Assembly (NCBI GenBank): GCA_030431875.1
Contig: JAUIIG010000001.1
Span: 152,904-216,903, forward strand
Direction of reading: 5' to 3'
Source of the DNA: Alphaproteobacteria bacterium
GTDB lineage: Bacteria; Pseudomonadota; Alphaproteobacteria; Sphingomonadales; Sphingomonadaceae
Length of the DNA: 64,000 bases
In this document: in pieces, positions 42,548 through 51,375 of the stretch
Position numbering within the stretch: position 1 is the stretch's first letter
How the letters are laid out: each line of letters begins with the position of its first letter
Notes under the pieces: model-generated
The model's database searches: none
The model's input: only the letters and a program-made list of their open reading frames with translations
Told to the model about the DNA's origin: nothing
Program-made: the position numbers and the translations under genes

Positions 42548-42918
42548 AAATGCCAGAAAAAAAGTAGAACGAAGTTGGAAAGCGTAAATAGAGTATAAGA
42601 TATACTTTCTCAATTCTTCCTACATGACTTTATACTATCGTCTAAAAATAATGTATAGATGATTATTGAGTTATGTAATGAAGTCGCAAGAAACGTATAT
42701 TTTATCTATGCTTGCGCAAATAGTTTTCTGTTGTTCTTATGCAACATACGAAATTGGACTCCGAAAAAATCCATCGAGTCCGGTGGAATCCTCACAATAG
42801 CCCCGCTATTCGCTCGCACCGCGCGCATTTTCTTATTGCGCTTGTCATTTATATGATCGCGCGGCTCGAAATTGCCTTGCGTGATCGCGAATTGCGACTT
42901 CAAAGGGGTAATCCACAC
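42548..42918. other. AT-rich intergenic leader of the second TonB receptor
   Basis: 371 bp without a gene. The first 200 bp are markedly AT-rich against the GC-rich genome. Inverted repeats: AGTATA-AGA-TATACT at 42592-42606, GGACTC/GAGTCC at 42756-42781 and AATAGC-CCC-GCTATT at 42796-42810. A long structured 5' leader or an acquired segment is possible. No cobalamin-riboswitch box is visible. Confidence 0.5.
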
Positions 42919-45567
42919 ATGTCGAAACTTACGAGCGGCGCGTCGATTGGCGCGCTGGCCATTGCAATTGCATCGCCCGCCATGGCGCAGGACGCAGCCC
43001 CGGCTGCTCCGCAAGCCCGCCAGGGAGGCGTCGGAACCATCCTGGTTACGGCCACCAAGCGCGAAGAAGACCTGCAGGACGTGCCGATTTCGGTCCAGGC
43101 GCTGGGTGAAGAGGGGCTGGAAGAGCTCAACATCGACACCTTCGAGGATTATCTCGACCAGTTGCCCACCGTAACCGCAGGCGGCAGCGGCCCCGGCCAG
43201 TCGACCATCTACATCCGGGGCCTTGCCTCGACCACGCCGAACCTGACCACGGCCGGTGTTGCCGGCCTCGCGCCGAACGTCGCCATGTACCTCGACGAAC
43301 AGCCGCTGGCGCAGCCGGGCCGCAACCTCGACGTCTACGCCGCTGACCTGTCGCGCATCGAGGTGCTTTCGGGTCCGCAGGGCACGCTGTTCGGCGCCAG
43401 CTCGCAGGCCGGTGTGGTCCGCCTGATCACCAACAAGCCCAGCCTTGCCGGTTTCGATGCCGGCGCCACTGCCGGCGTCAGCTTCACCGACGGCGGCGAG
43501 ACTTCCTACAAGGCGGAAGTCATGCTGAACGTGCCGGTGACCGATACCCTGGCGCTGCGCGGCGTTGCCTACCTCGACCAGCAGGGCGGCTACATCGACA
43601 ACGTGCAAGGCACCCGCGACGCCAGCGAAAGCGCGCGCTTCCGCCCGGTGGGCACGGTGCGCGACAACGGTGTGCCCGTGAACGCGCTGCGCGCCGGTTT
43701 CCAGAGCACGGCCGACCTCTCGAACGTGAACTTCCTCGCAACCGACAACGCCGGCATGGTTGAAGACAACTTCAACGACACGACCTACGCCGGTTTCCGC
43801 GCCACGGCGCTGTGGGAAATCACCCCTGACTGGACCATCACCCTGGCGCACTCGCGCCAGAGCGTGGAGAGCGACGGCGTGTTCTTCGCCGATCCTGAGC
43901 TCGGCGGCCTCGACGATCTGGAAATCCAGCGCTTCGAGGAAGACCGGCTGGAGGACGACTTCAGCAACACCAGCTGGACCATCGAGGGCCGTCTGGCCAT
44001 GCTCGATGTCGTCTATACCGGTGCCTACACCGACCGCGAGACCGAGCAGCGCGTCGACTATTCCGACTATCTCTTCATCGGTCAGTACCTGCCGTATTAC
44101 ATTTGCGATGGCAGCGTGACCTATCCGGGTGCCGCCGATCCCAGCGGCACCTGCCAGCCGCCGAACCTCTATGTCAGCTCGCTGTCGGACACGACCGTGT
44201 TCACGCAGGAACTGCGCTTCAGCACGCCGCAGGACTGGCGCGTGCGCGCTACCGCAGGTGGCTTCTATTCGGACCTGGAACTGCAGGAACGCAACGACTT
44301 CGCCTATCCGGGCAACGTTGTTGCACAGCCGTTCGGCCCCTTCGCGCCGAACTTCCCGCAGCCCGGTTTCAACACCGACCCGGGTCCGTTCCCGGCTGAC
44401 ACCATCTTTCGTAACGACATCCGTCGTACGGACGAACAGATCGGTATCTTCGGGGAAGTCAGCTTCGACGTGGTGCCGGACCTGCTGACCGTGACACTGG
44501 GTGCGCGCTACTACGATATCGAAGTGGACTTCGAAGGGAGCGCCAACGGTTCGTTCTGCAACTCCGGCGCCGCGCAGGATGCCAACGCCTTCGGTACGGA
44601 CCTGAACGACCTGTATGACGGTGACGGCAGCTACACCTTCATCAACTCGTGTAATGCGAACCTGCGGCAGACCTTCACTACCGCTGACAGCCTGCAGGAC
44701 ATCCAGGATGCCGGTCTTTCCGCGGCACAGGCGCAGCAGGTGTTCAACGCCGTGCGTGCGCCCGATACCGCCCAGACCGATGGTTTCATCTACAAGGGCA
44801 CGATCCAGGTCACGCCGACGCCGGATACGCTGTTCTATGCGACCTATTCGGAAGGTTTCCGTCCGGGCCTGCTGAACCGTCCGGGCGGTGCTACCAACGG
44901 CGCGGGCTTCACTGTGCCGTTCGAACTGCAGACCGACGAAGTGCAGAACTACGAACTGGGCTGGAAGCTCGACCTGATCGACGGCCAGCTGCGGTTCAAC
45001 GGCAGTGCCTTCTACGTCGACATCAGCCGCCTGCAGACGACCATCTTCGATCCCAGCATCACCAACCTGTTCTTCTCGGACAATGCGGCCAATGCGGAGA
45101 TCTACGGCGTGGAGGCCGACTTCACCGTCGCGCCCTATTCGCTGCCGGGCTTCACCTTCGCCGGTGCCTTCTCGATCCTCGACACCGAGATCACCGAAGT
45201 GCTGACGCCGACCAGCGACGTGATCGTGGGTGAGCCGCTGGCCTTTGCTCCGGAGTTCCAGGGCAATGTCCGCGTGCGCTACGAATGGGACCTGTCGAAT
45301 ACGCTGGGTGCCTATGTCCAGCCGCAGGTGACCTACTCGGCATCGAAGTTCACCGATATCATCGAGATCAACAAGCTGGAGCTGGACAGCTACACTGTCG
45401 TCGATCTTGCTGCCGGTATCGAAGCCGACATGTGGCGCTTTGAAATCTTTGGCGAGAACCTGTTCGACGAGCGGGCGCAGATTTCGGGCAACTTCGTCAA
45501 CGACCGGGCCCGGATCACCACCAACCGTCCGCTGACGGTCGGCTTCCGGGTCTCCTACGACTACTGA
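42919..45567 (+). CDS. TonB-dependent receptor, sphingomonad type
   Basis: 882 residues from the ATG at 42919 (MSKLTSGASIGALAIAIASPAMA), a clean signal peptide. A TonB box-like ILVTATKREEDLQDVPISV is followed by the plug (DYLDQLPTVTAGGSGPG, IEVLSGPQGTLFGASSQAGVVRLIT) and a large barrel ending PLTVGFRVSYDY. IEVLSGPQGTLFG is typical of sphingomonad receptors for diverse nutrients rather than ferric siderophores. Ligand unknown. The downstream TPR-sulfotransferase gene is a frequent neighbour of such receptors. Confidence 0.88.
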   Translation: MSKLTSGASIGALAIAIASPAMAQDAAPAAPQARQGGVGTILVTATKREEDLQDVPISVQALGEEGLEELNIDTFEDYLDQLPTVTAGGSGPGQSTIYIRGLASTTPNLTTAGVAGLAPNVAMYLDEQPLAQPGRNLDVYAADLSRIEVLSGPQGTLFGASSQAGVVRLITNKPSLAGFDAGATAGVSFTDGGETSYKAEVMLNVPVTDTLALRGVAYLDQQGGYIDNVQGTRDASESARFRPVGTVRDNGVPVNALRAGFQSTADLSNVNFLATDNAGMVEDNFNDTTYAGFRATALWEITPDWTITLAHSRQSVESDGVFFADPELGGLDDLEIQRFEEDRLEDDFSNTSWTIEGRLAMLDVVYTGAYTDRETEQRVDYSDYLFIGQYLPYYICDGSVTYPGAADPSGTCQPPNLYVSSLSDTTVFTQELRFSTPQDWRVRATAGGFYSDLELQERNDFAYPGNVVAQPFGPFAPNFPQPGFNTDPGPFPADTIFRNDIRRTDEQIGIFGEVSFDVVPDLLTVTLGARYYDIEVDFEGSANGSFCNSGAAQDANAFGTDLNDLYDGDGSYTFINSCNANLRQTFTTADSLQDIQDAGLSAAQAQQVFNAVRAPDTAQTDGFIYKGTIQVTPTPDTLFYATYSEGFRPGLLNRPGGATNGAGFTVPFELQTDEVQNYELGWKLDLIDGQLRFNGSAFYVDISRLQTTIFDPSITNLFFSDNAANAEIYGVEADFTVAPYSLPGFTFAGAFSILDTEITEVLTPTSDVIVGEPLAFAPEFQGNVRVRYEWDLSNTLGAYVQPQVTYSASKFTDIIEINKLELDSYTVVDLAAGIEADMWRFEIFGENLFDERAQISGNFVNDRARITTNRPLTVGFRVSYDY

Positions 45568-45589
45568 TCCGCCTTCATGGAATGACATG

Positions 45590-45627
45590 CGGCGGGGGCG
45601 GACCATTGTTCGTCCCCGCCGTTTTGT
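45590..45627 (+). terminator. Terminator after the TonB receptor
   Basis: CGGCGGGG pairs with CCCCGCCG across a loop, with inner GAC/GTC pairing, followed by TTTTGTCT. Good Rho-independent structure on the plus strand, ending the receptor transcript ahead of the sulfotransferase. Confidence 0.65.
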
Positions 45628-45658
45628 CTGTGCCGCCGGGCTTTGTTAGGGAGGCCGC

Positions 45659-47608
45659 ATGAGTGACCGGGACGAACAGCTGAAGCTGGCGCAGAAGGCG
45701 CTGCAGGCGGGCGATTTCGCACAGGGCCTGGCACTGGTCGAACCGGTGCTGGCAAGCGATCTCGAGGACGGCGAAGCCCTCTACATGGCCGCCGTCGCCC
45801 TGCGATATTTGCAGCGGTATCCCGAAGCGGGTGACATGCTGGCGCGCCTGCATGCCGTCATGCCCGAATATGGCCGCGCCTGGCAGGAGAGCGGTCACCT
45901 CGCGCGCGCCGAGGGGCGCAATGCCGATGCCGTGGCGGCCTACCAGCGCGCCACCCGGTTCAATCCAGCACTCGATGCCAGCTGGCGTGCACTGGCTGAG
46001 CTGCAGTCCGGCGCGGAAGCCCGCGCTGCGCAGGCGCAAGCGGAGCGCATTGCCTCCCTGCCGCGAGAGCTGGTGGCGGTGACCCACCACCTCCACGAAG
46101 GCCGCCTGCTGCGCGCCGAAGAGGTGTGCCGGTACTTCCTGCGGAGCAACCCCAAGCACGTCGAAGGCATGCGCCTGCTGGCGCAGATCGGCATCAAGCT
46201 GGGCATCCTTGACGATGCCGAGTTCCTGCTGGAAAGCGCGAGCGTCTTCGAACCCGCGAACGTGCAGGTGCGGCTCGACTACATCGACGCGCTGCGCCGC
46301 CGCCAGAAGTTCGCCAAGGCGCGCGAGGAGGCCGAGTCGCTGTACGACAGCGATCCCGGCAACCCGCTGTTCCAGTCGCATCTCGCCATCGAATCCATGC
46401 AAACCGGCGACTACGACCGGGCCTTTGCGCTGTTCGAGCAGGTGCTGGAAAAGGTGCCCGGCGATCCGGCAACGCTCACCAGCTGCGGCCATGCGCTGAA
46501 GACCACGGGCAAGAGCGACGAAGCCGTGGCTAGCTACCGTGCGGCCTTTACTGCCAAGCCCGAACACGGCGATGCCTGGTACGCGCTGGCCAATCTCAAG
46601 ACCTACGAGTTCACCGATGCCGAAATTTCCACGATGGAGGAGCAAGTAGCGCGTCCGGACCTCGCCTTCATGGACCGCGTCCACCTGTCCTTCGCGCTCG
46701 GCAAGGCGCATGAGGATCGCAAGAACTACGAAGCCAGCTTCGGCTGGTACGAACAGGGCAATGCCCTCAAGCGCGCACAGACCCGCTACGACGCGGACAC
46801 CATGAGCGCAGAACTGGCCAAGCAGGCCGAGTTCTGCACGCCGGAGCTGTTCGCCAAGCATGCAGGTGCTGGCCACGACGCGCCCGATCCGATCTTCATC
46901 CTGGGCCTGCCGCGCGCAGGCTCCACGCTCTTGGAACAGATCCTCGCCAGCCATTCGCAGGTCGATGGCACGCTGGAACTGCCCGACATCCTCGCGCTGG
47001 CGCACCAACTGCGCGGGCGCAAGGCGGGGCAGTCACGCTACCCGCAGGTGCTGCACGAGCTGTCCGATGAGCAGCTGACGACCTTTGGCGAGCAATTCAT
47101 CGAGAATACCCGCGTGCACCGGCAGGGCGCGCCGTTCTTCATCGACAAGATGCCGAACAACTTTCGCCACATCGGCCTGATCCACCTGATCCTGCCCAAT
47201 GCCAAGATCATCGATGCCCGCCGTGCGCCGATGGATTGCTGCTTCTCCGGTTTCAAGCAGCTGTTCGCCGAAGGGCAGGAGTTCACTTACGGACTCACCG
47301 AGATCGGCCGCTATTACACCGACTATGTCGACCTGATGCAGCACTGGGACGAGGTGCTACCAGGCAAGGTGCTGCGGGTGCAGCACGAGGACGTGCTCGA
47401 CGACCCCGAAGGGCAGATCCGCCGCATGCTCGACCATTGCGGCCTGCCGTTCGAAGAGTCTTGCCTCAATTTTCACCAGACCGACCGCGCGGTGCGTACG
47501 GCCAGCAGCGAACAGGTACGCCAGCCGATCAACCGCAAGGGGCAGGGGGCCTGGGTACCCTTTGATCCGTGGCTAGGAGACTTGCGCGAGGCGCTTGGGG
47601 CCGCCTAG
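45659..47608 (+). CDS. TPR-containing sulfotransferase
   Basis: 649 residues. Residues about 1-390 are tetratricopeptide repeats (for example GDFAQGLALVEPVLASDLEDGEALYMAA; AGDMLARLHAVMPEYGRAW). Residues about 415-640 are a sulfotransferase domain with the PAPS-binding loop FILGLPRAGSTLLEQILASH and DARRAPMDCCFS, the 3'-phosphate motif region. It transfers sulfuryl from PAPS. The acceptor is unknown. It sits directly after a TonB receptor and its terminator. Confidence 0.88.
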   Translation: MSDRDEQLKLAQKALQAGDFAQGLALVEPVLASDLEDGEALYMAAVALRYLQRYPEAGDMLARLHAVMPEYGRAWQESGHLARAEGRNADAVAAYQRATRFNPALDASWRALAELQSGAEARAAQAQAERIASLPRELVAVTHHLHEGRLLRAEEVCRYFLRSNPKHVEGMRLLAQIGIKLGILDDAEFLLESASVFEPANVQVRLDYIDALRRRQKFAKAREEAESLYDSDPGNPLFQSHLAIESMQTGDYDRAFALFEQVLEKVPGDPATLTSCGHALKTTGKSDEAVASYRAAFTAKPEHGDAWYALANLKTYEFTDAEISTMEEQVARPDLAFMDRVHLSFALGKAHEDRKNYEASFGWYEQGNALKRAQTRYDADTMSAELAKQAEFCTPELFAKHAGAGHDAPDPIFILGLPRAGSTLLEQILASHSQVDGTLELPDILALAHQLRGRKAGQSRYPQVLHELSDEQLTTFGEQFIENTRVHRQGAPFFIDKMPNNFRHIGLIHLILPNAKIIDARRAPMDCCFSGFKQLFAEGQEFTYGLTEIGRYYTDYVDLMQHWDEVLPGKVLRVQHEDVLDDPEGQIRRMLDHCGLPFEESCLNFHQTDRAVRTASSEQVRQPINRKGQGAWVPFDPWLGDLREALGAA

Positions 47609-47943
47609 GCCATCCGTGCGCCGTTCGGCGCATCACCGTCGGGGCGTGCCAACAGGATTGCGCCGTCTTCGTCGGGAAAGCCCAGCACCAGCACTTCGGA
47701 CATGAAGGGCCCGATCTGGCGCGGCGGGAAGTTGACCACGGCCATCACCTTGCTGCCGACCAGCGCCTCGGGCGTGTAGTGATCGGTGATCTGGGCCGAG
47801 CTCTTCTTCACGCCCAGTTCCGCACCGAAGTCGACCCACAGCTTGATCGCCGACTTGCGTGCCTCGGGAAAGGGCTGCGCGTCCGTAACCGTGCCGCAGC
47901 GGATGTCCACCGCCATGAAGTCTTCGAAGCTGATTTCGTTCAT
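47605..47943 (-). CDS. csaA: CsaA-type tRNA-binding protein
   Basis: 112 residues, matching the length of stand-alone CsaA. OB-fold motifs: FMAVDIRCGTVTDAQPFPEARKSAIKLWVDFG, SSAQITDHYTPEALVGSKVMAVVNFPPRQIG and MSEVLVLGFPD. CsaA has been linked to protein export and binds tRNA. It overlaps the convergent sulfotransferase by 4 bp. Confidence 0.9.
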   Translation of the reverse strand: MNEISFEDFMAVDIRCGTVTDAQPFPEARKSAIKLWVDFGAELGVKKSSAQITDHYTPEALVGSKVMAVVNFPPRQIGPFMSEVLVLGFPDEDGAILLARPDGDAPNGARMA

Positions 47944-48034
47944 GGGGGCTGCCTATGCGTGGCGCAGCAACAAGTCCACCGCAGCGGCAAGGCTACTCTG
48001 GCATAGCCGGAGCAAGACCTTTAGGGCGCAGGTC

Positions 48035-49249
48035 ATGATGGCCTCGCTCAATTCGGTGCGCACCCTGCTGGTGGCGATCTTCATGCTGATGGCAGGCAGC
48101 GGCTTTCTCTCCACCCTGATCGCCGTGCGGCTGGAGCAAGCGGGGCAGGGCGCGCTGTTGATCGGGCTGGTGGCCACCAGCTATTTCGGCGGGCTGACGC
48201 TGGGTGCGCTCAAGGTCGCGTCGCTTATTGCCCGCGTGGGCCATATCCGTGCCTTCGCGGCTTTCGTTTCCTTCTATTCCGCCAGCTCGCTGTCCTACGC
48301 CATCATCGACAACGTGGCGGTGTGGACCGTCCTCCGCTTTGCCGACGGTTTCGTGATGAGCGGCGTTTTCGTCTGCCTGGAATCCTGGCTCAACCGGGTG
48401 GCCCGACCGGACAACCGCAGCGCCATCCTCGCGGCATACATGATCGCGCTCTATGCCGGACAAGCGGTGGGGCAGTTCCTGCTCAACCTGGGCGACAATG
48501 CCCCGGCGCTGCCGTTCATGGCTTCGGCCGTGCTGCTGTCGCTGTCTGTGCTGCCGGTGGTGCTGACCAAGATCGAACAGCCAACCATAGAAGAGGTCGC
48601 GCCGTTCTCGCTCAAGCGGCTCTATGACGCATCTCCGCTCGGCATCCTGGGTACCCTGGCGACGGGCGTGATGCTGGGCGCCTTTTACGCCCTGGGTGCC
48701 GTCTTCGTGCAGCGCGTGGGCCTGCCGCTGTCGCAGGTGGCATTGTTCACCTCGTGCGTGATTACCGGTGGCGTGGCAATGCAGTATCCGCTGGGCCGCC
48801 TGTCTGACCGGTTCGACCGGCGCAAGGTGATCATCGGGTGCATGGTGGTGGCAGCCGCGCTGAGTGCGGGACTTGCCATGGTGCGCGAACCGCTGGCGAT
48901 CTTCGCCGTGGGCGCGCTGTTCGGCGGCTTTGCCTTCGCGCTCTACCCGCTGTGCGTGGCGCACTCCAACGACCACCTCGATGAAAGCGAACGCGTCGGC
49001 GCGAGCAGCGGGCTGGTGCTGGTCTATTCGGTCGGTGCGGCGAGCGGACCGATGCTGGGATCGGTGGCCATGGCGAGCATTGGCCCTGCGGGATTGTTTG
49101 GCGCGATCGGTGCTGTGGCGCTGGCAGGCGCCTTGTTCGGCTTCTGGCGTATGGCCGTCAGCAAGCCGGTACCGGAGGCGCAGCAGCAGGATTTCCAGTC
49201 GCTGCCGCGCACCACGCCGATGGCTGCCGTACTGGAGGACGAGGGCTAG
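48035..49249 (+). CDS. MFS transporter, YcaD-like
   Basis: 404 residues from the ATG at 48035; the next codon is also ATG. Twelve membrane helices; motif GGLTLGALKVASLIARVGHIR after helix 2, VCLESWLNRVA typical of the YcaD/YfkF group, and GRLSDRFDRRK in the middle loop. Substrate unknown. Confidence 0.85.
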   Translation: MMASLNSVRTLLVAIFMLMAGSGFLSTLIAVRLEQAGQGALLIGLVATSYFGGLTLGALKVASLIARVGHIRAFAAFVSFYSASSLSYAIIDNVAVWTVLRFADGFVMSGVFVCLESWLNRVARPDNRSAILAAYMIALYAGQAVGQFLLNLGDNAPALPFMASAVLLSLSVLPVVLTKIEQPTIEEVAPFSLKRLYDASPLGILGTLATGVMLGAFYALGAVFVQRVGLPLSQVALFTSCVITGGVAMQYPLGRLSDRFDRRKVIIGCMVVAAALSAGLAMVREPLAIFAVGALFGGFAFALYPLCVAHSNDHLDESERVGASSGLVLVYSVGAASGPMLGSVAMASIGPAGLFGAIGAVALAGALFGFWRMAVSKPVPEAQQQDFQSLPRTTPMAAVLEDEG

Positions 49250-50118
49250 GCCGCAACCGCGGCCCAGATGTCGCTTTCGCGCGTCACCATCCCCCGCTTC
49301 TCCAGATCGAGCAGGTGGGCGAGCACGCTTTGCGCGGCAGCGGGCCAGAGGCGCTCGTCGACGCCCTTGTACATGACAGGGATCAGCGCAGAGACCTCGC
49401 AAGGTTCTTCGGCAAGCAACTTCAGTACCTGCCGCTCGCGCGCGCGGCGGTGGCCGATCATCCCGCGCACCAGCTGGCGCGGCTTGGTGATCGCGGGGCC
49501 GTGGGCGGGATAATAGATCCGATCCTCCCGCTCGTAGAGGCGGGAAAGGCTGGCCATGTAATCGGCCATGACGCCATCGGGCGGCACGACAACGCTGGTG
49601 GACCAGCCCATCACGTGGTCGCCGGTGAACATCGCCCCGCTCTCTTCCAGCGCGTAGCACAGGTGGTTCGAGGTATGACCGGGCGTAGCGATCGCGCGCA
49701 GGGTCCAGCCGGTGCCGGCCATGGCCTCACCGTCCTCGAGTACGCGCATCGGGGCGTAATTCTTGTCGAAAGGCGCATCGACGCGAGGTTCGTTGCTCTC
49801 GATCACCAGCGGGGCGCAGCCAACAACAGGCGCACCGGTTGCTTCGGCCAAGGGCGCGGCGGCGGGCGAGTGGTCACGGTGCGTGTGGGTGCACATGATC
49901 GCGCGCATGGGCCGTCCGGCGATGGCCTTGGTGAGCGCGGCGAGGTGGTCTGCATCGGCGGGGCCGGGGTCGATTACCGCCAGGTCCTCGGTGCCGACGA
50001 GGTAGGTCTGTGTACCGGTGTAGGTATAGGGCGAGGCATTGGCTGCCAGCACCCGCGCGACGAGCGGTTCGAGCTGTTCGACTTCACCAGTCGGCCAGGG
50101 TTGCGGGGGCAGGGCCAT
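49246..50118 (-). CDS. MBL-fold hydrolase with winged-helix domain (LACTB2-like)
   Basis: 290 residues, cytosolic (no signal peptide). Metal motif THTHRDH near residue 77-83, TPGHTSNHLCY and FTGDHVMGWS, then a C-terminal helical winged-helix part (LVRGMIGHRRARERQVLKLL). LACTB2-like members are endoribonucleases or glyoxalase II-like hydrolases. It overlaps the MFS stop by 4 bp. Confidence 0.82.
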   Translation of the reverse strand: MALPPQPWPTGEVEQLEPLVARVLAANASPYTYTGTQTYLVGTEDLAVIDPGPADADHLAALTKAIAGRPMRAIMCTHTHRDHSPAAAPLAEATGAPVVGCAPLVIESNEPRVDAPFDKNYAPMRVLEDGEAMAGTGWTLRAIATPGHTSNHLCYALEESGAMFTGDHVMGWSTSVVVPPDGVMADYMASLSRLYEREDRIYYPAHGPAITKPRQLVRGMIGHRRARERQVLKLLAEEPCEVSALIPVMYKGVDERLWPAAAQSVLAHLLDLEKRGMVTRESDIWAAVAA

Positions 50119-50128
50119 GACGTCCTCC

Positions 50129-50176
50129 CTAGCCCTTCGCCGCGAGCGAAGTCGAGAGGCGGCTGCGAAGGCCTAG
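50129..50176. repeat. REP-like palindromic element
   Basis: CTAG...CTTCGC and GCGAAGG.CTAG arms form an imperfect hairpin across the 54-bp gap between MBL and rcdA. Its right end overlaps the rcdA stop codon. It contains the GCGAAGTCGAGAGG stretch common to dispersed repeats of sphingomonads. Confidence 0.4.
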
Positions 50177-50640
50177 CCGCTGGCGAAAGCGTAGCCCAGC
50201 CGTTCGCGCAGCCGGTGGATCGCCGCCGGACGCAGCTCGAAGCGGTCGCGCCAGGCGCGATCGAGCCGCTGGATGCGGGCGTAGAAGGCCACTGACCGGT
50301 CGACCAGCTCGACGATATAGGGCGCCATCATCGCGCGCTGCTCAGGATCGGTGTCGGGCTGCGGCGGGGGCAAGCGGCCGTGGTGGCGCAGCTGGAATTC
50401 GGTGATCTCGCCGGCGAAATAGGCCTTCTGGTTCAGCAGCCAGGCGATCGCGTGCATCATCCGCGTGGTGGTGCGCAGCGCCTCGCAGCTCATCGCCACG
50501 CGGGCATTGCTGGCATCGATGTCGGTCACGTCGAACCGGTCGCCGAAATCGAAGGCCGCGCGGGCTTCGTCAGCCAGCAGCAGCGCATCCTCGTACAGCG
50601 TCTCGATAATCGAGGGGGATATGGTCGCAGGTTCCGACAT
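50173..50640 (-). CDS. rcdA: RcdA-like protein (DUF1465), regulator of CtrA degradation
   Basis: 155 residues of the DUF1465 family, with the conserved SCEALRTTTRMMHAIAWLLNQKAYFAGEI and a C-terminal helical segment (RDRFELRPAAIHRLRER). In Caulobacter the member RcdA is an adaptor in the CpdR-RcdA-PopA hierarchy delivering CtrA to ClpXP. Cell-cycle use here is inferred. Confidence 0.78.
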   Translation of the reverse strand: MSEPATISPSIIETLYEDALLLADEARAAFDFGDRFDVTDIDASNARVAMSCEALRTTTRMMHAIAWLLNQKAYFAGEITEFQLRHHGRLPPPQPDTDPEQRAMMAPYIVELVDRSVAFYARIQRLDRAWRDRFELRPAAIHRLRERLGYAFASG

Positions 50641-50748
50641 GGGCGGACAGCATTAGCAAGCTCGCATGTGCCGCGCCACGCCTGCCATGGTTAATCTCGA
50701 CAAGGATTCCGGTCTGTCCCGTTCAGAAACGAAAGTGTTTCTGCCTAG

Positions 50749-50946
50749 TCAGGCGATGATGTCCGGCGTCAGGTAGTCCTCGATATGCGCGATCTGGTCT
50801 TTCAGCAGCAGCTTGCGCTTCTTCAGCCGCGCGACCTGCAACTGGTCCGGCCCGCCGGATTCCACCAGCGCGGAGATCGCAATGTCGAGGTCGCGGTGTT
50901 CCACCTGCAGCATGGCCAGCCGCTTGCGCATCTCGTCTTCGGTCAT
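50749..50946 (-). CDS. YdcH/DUF465 family small protein, copy 1
   Basis: 65 residues from the ATG at 50946. It reads MTEDEMRKRLAMLQVEH, then RDLDIAISALVESGGPDQ and VARLKKRKLLLKDQIAHIED, the HxxLD...LKKxKLxLKDxI pattern of the family. Predicted two-helix coiled coil. Function unknown. Divergent from a second copy. Confidence 0.7.
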   Translation of the reverse strand: MTEDEMRKRLAMLQVEHRDLDIAISALVESGGPDQLQVARLKKRKLLLKDQIAHIEDYLTPDIIA

Positions 50947-51139
50947 CCAGCCGCAGCCCTTCACCCGTCGCGTTGAGGTCGACGCATCGCCATCGCAAGG
51001 CAATTCGTCGCCATGATGGTTGGAGAATTAGGACTATTATGTTTTTATGACAATCACGCGGCGTCCGCCGTTTGCGAGTCGCCGCCCGGGTCACTCTAGA
51101 GGCCGGGTCCTCCGGCCTTGACCGAGAAGGAGACTGCAC

Positions 51140-51295
51140 ATGGAATCATCGCACGTCCACGCCCTCCAGGCCAAGCACGAAGGTCTTGAAAAGCGTCTGC
51201 ATGAAGAGATGAACCGGCCCTCTCCCGACAGTGCGAAAATCCAGGAAATCAAGAAGGCAAAGCTGCGCATCAAGGAAGAGATTGCGCTGAATTGA
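51140..51295 (+). CDS. YdcH/DUF465 family small protein, copy 2
   Basis: 51 residues with a strong AAGGAG ribosome site. It contains HVHALQAKHEGLEKRLHEE and IQEIKKAKLRIKEEI, the same helical pattern as copy 1. A GGCCGG/CCGGCC hairpin lies at 51101-51117 in its leader. Its role is unknown. It precedes ptsP. Confidence 0.68.
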   Translation: MESSHVHALQAKHEGLEKRLHEEMNRPSPDSAKIQEIKKAKLRIKEEIALN

Positions 51296-51375
51296 TGTCT
51301 TTGGCGCGGTGCTTCGGTTGAAGATCGCACCACTCGCGATTTGCAAATGAAGTTCCGTGCTATAGGCGGTCTGCA

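Noticed and set aside
42548..42918. Cobalamin riboswitch upstream of the TonB receptor
   Set aside because: No sequence like the conserved B12 box is present, and the hairpins are short and AT-rich.
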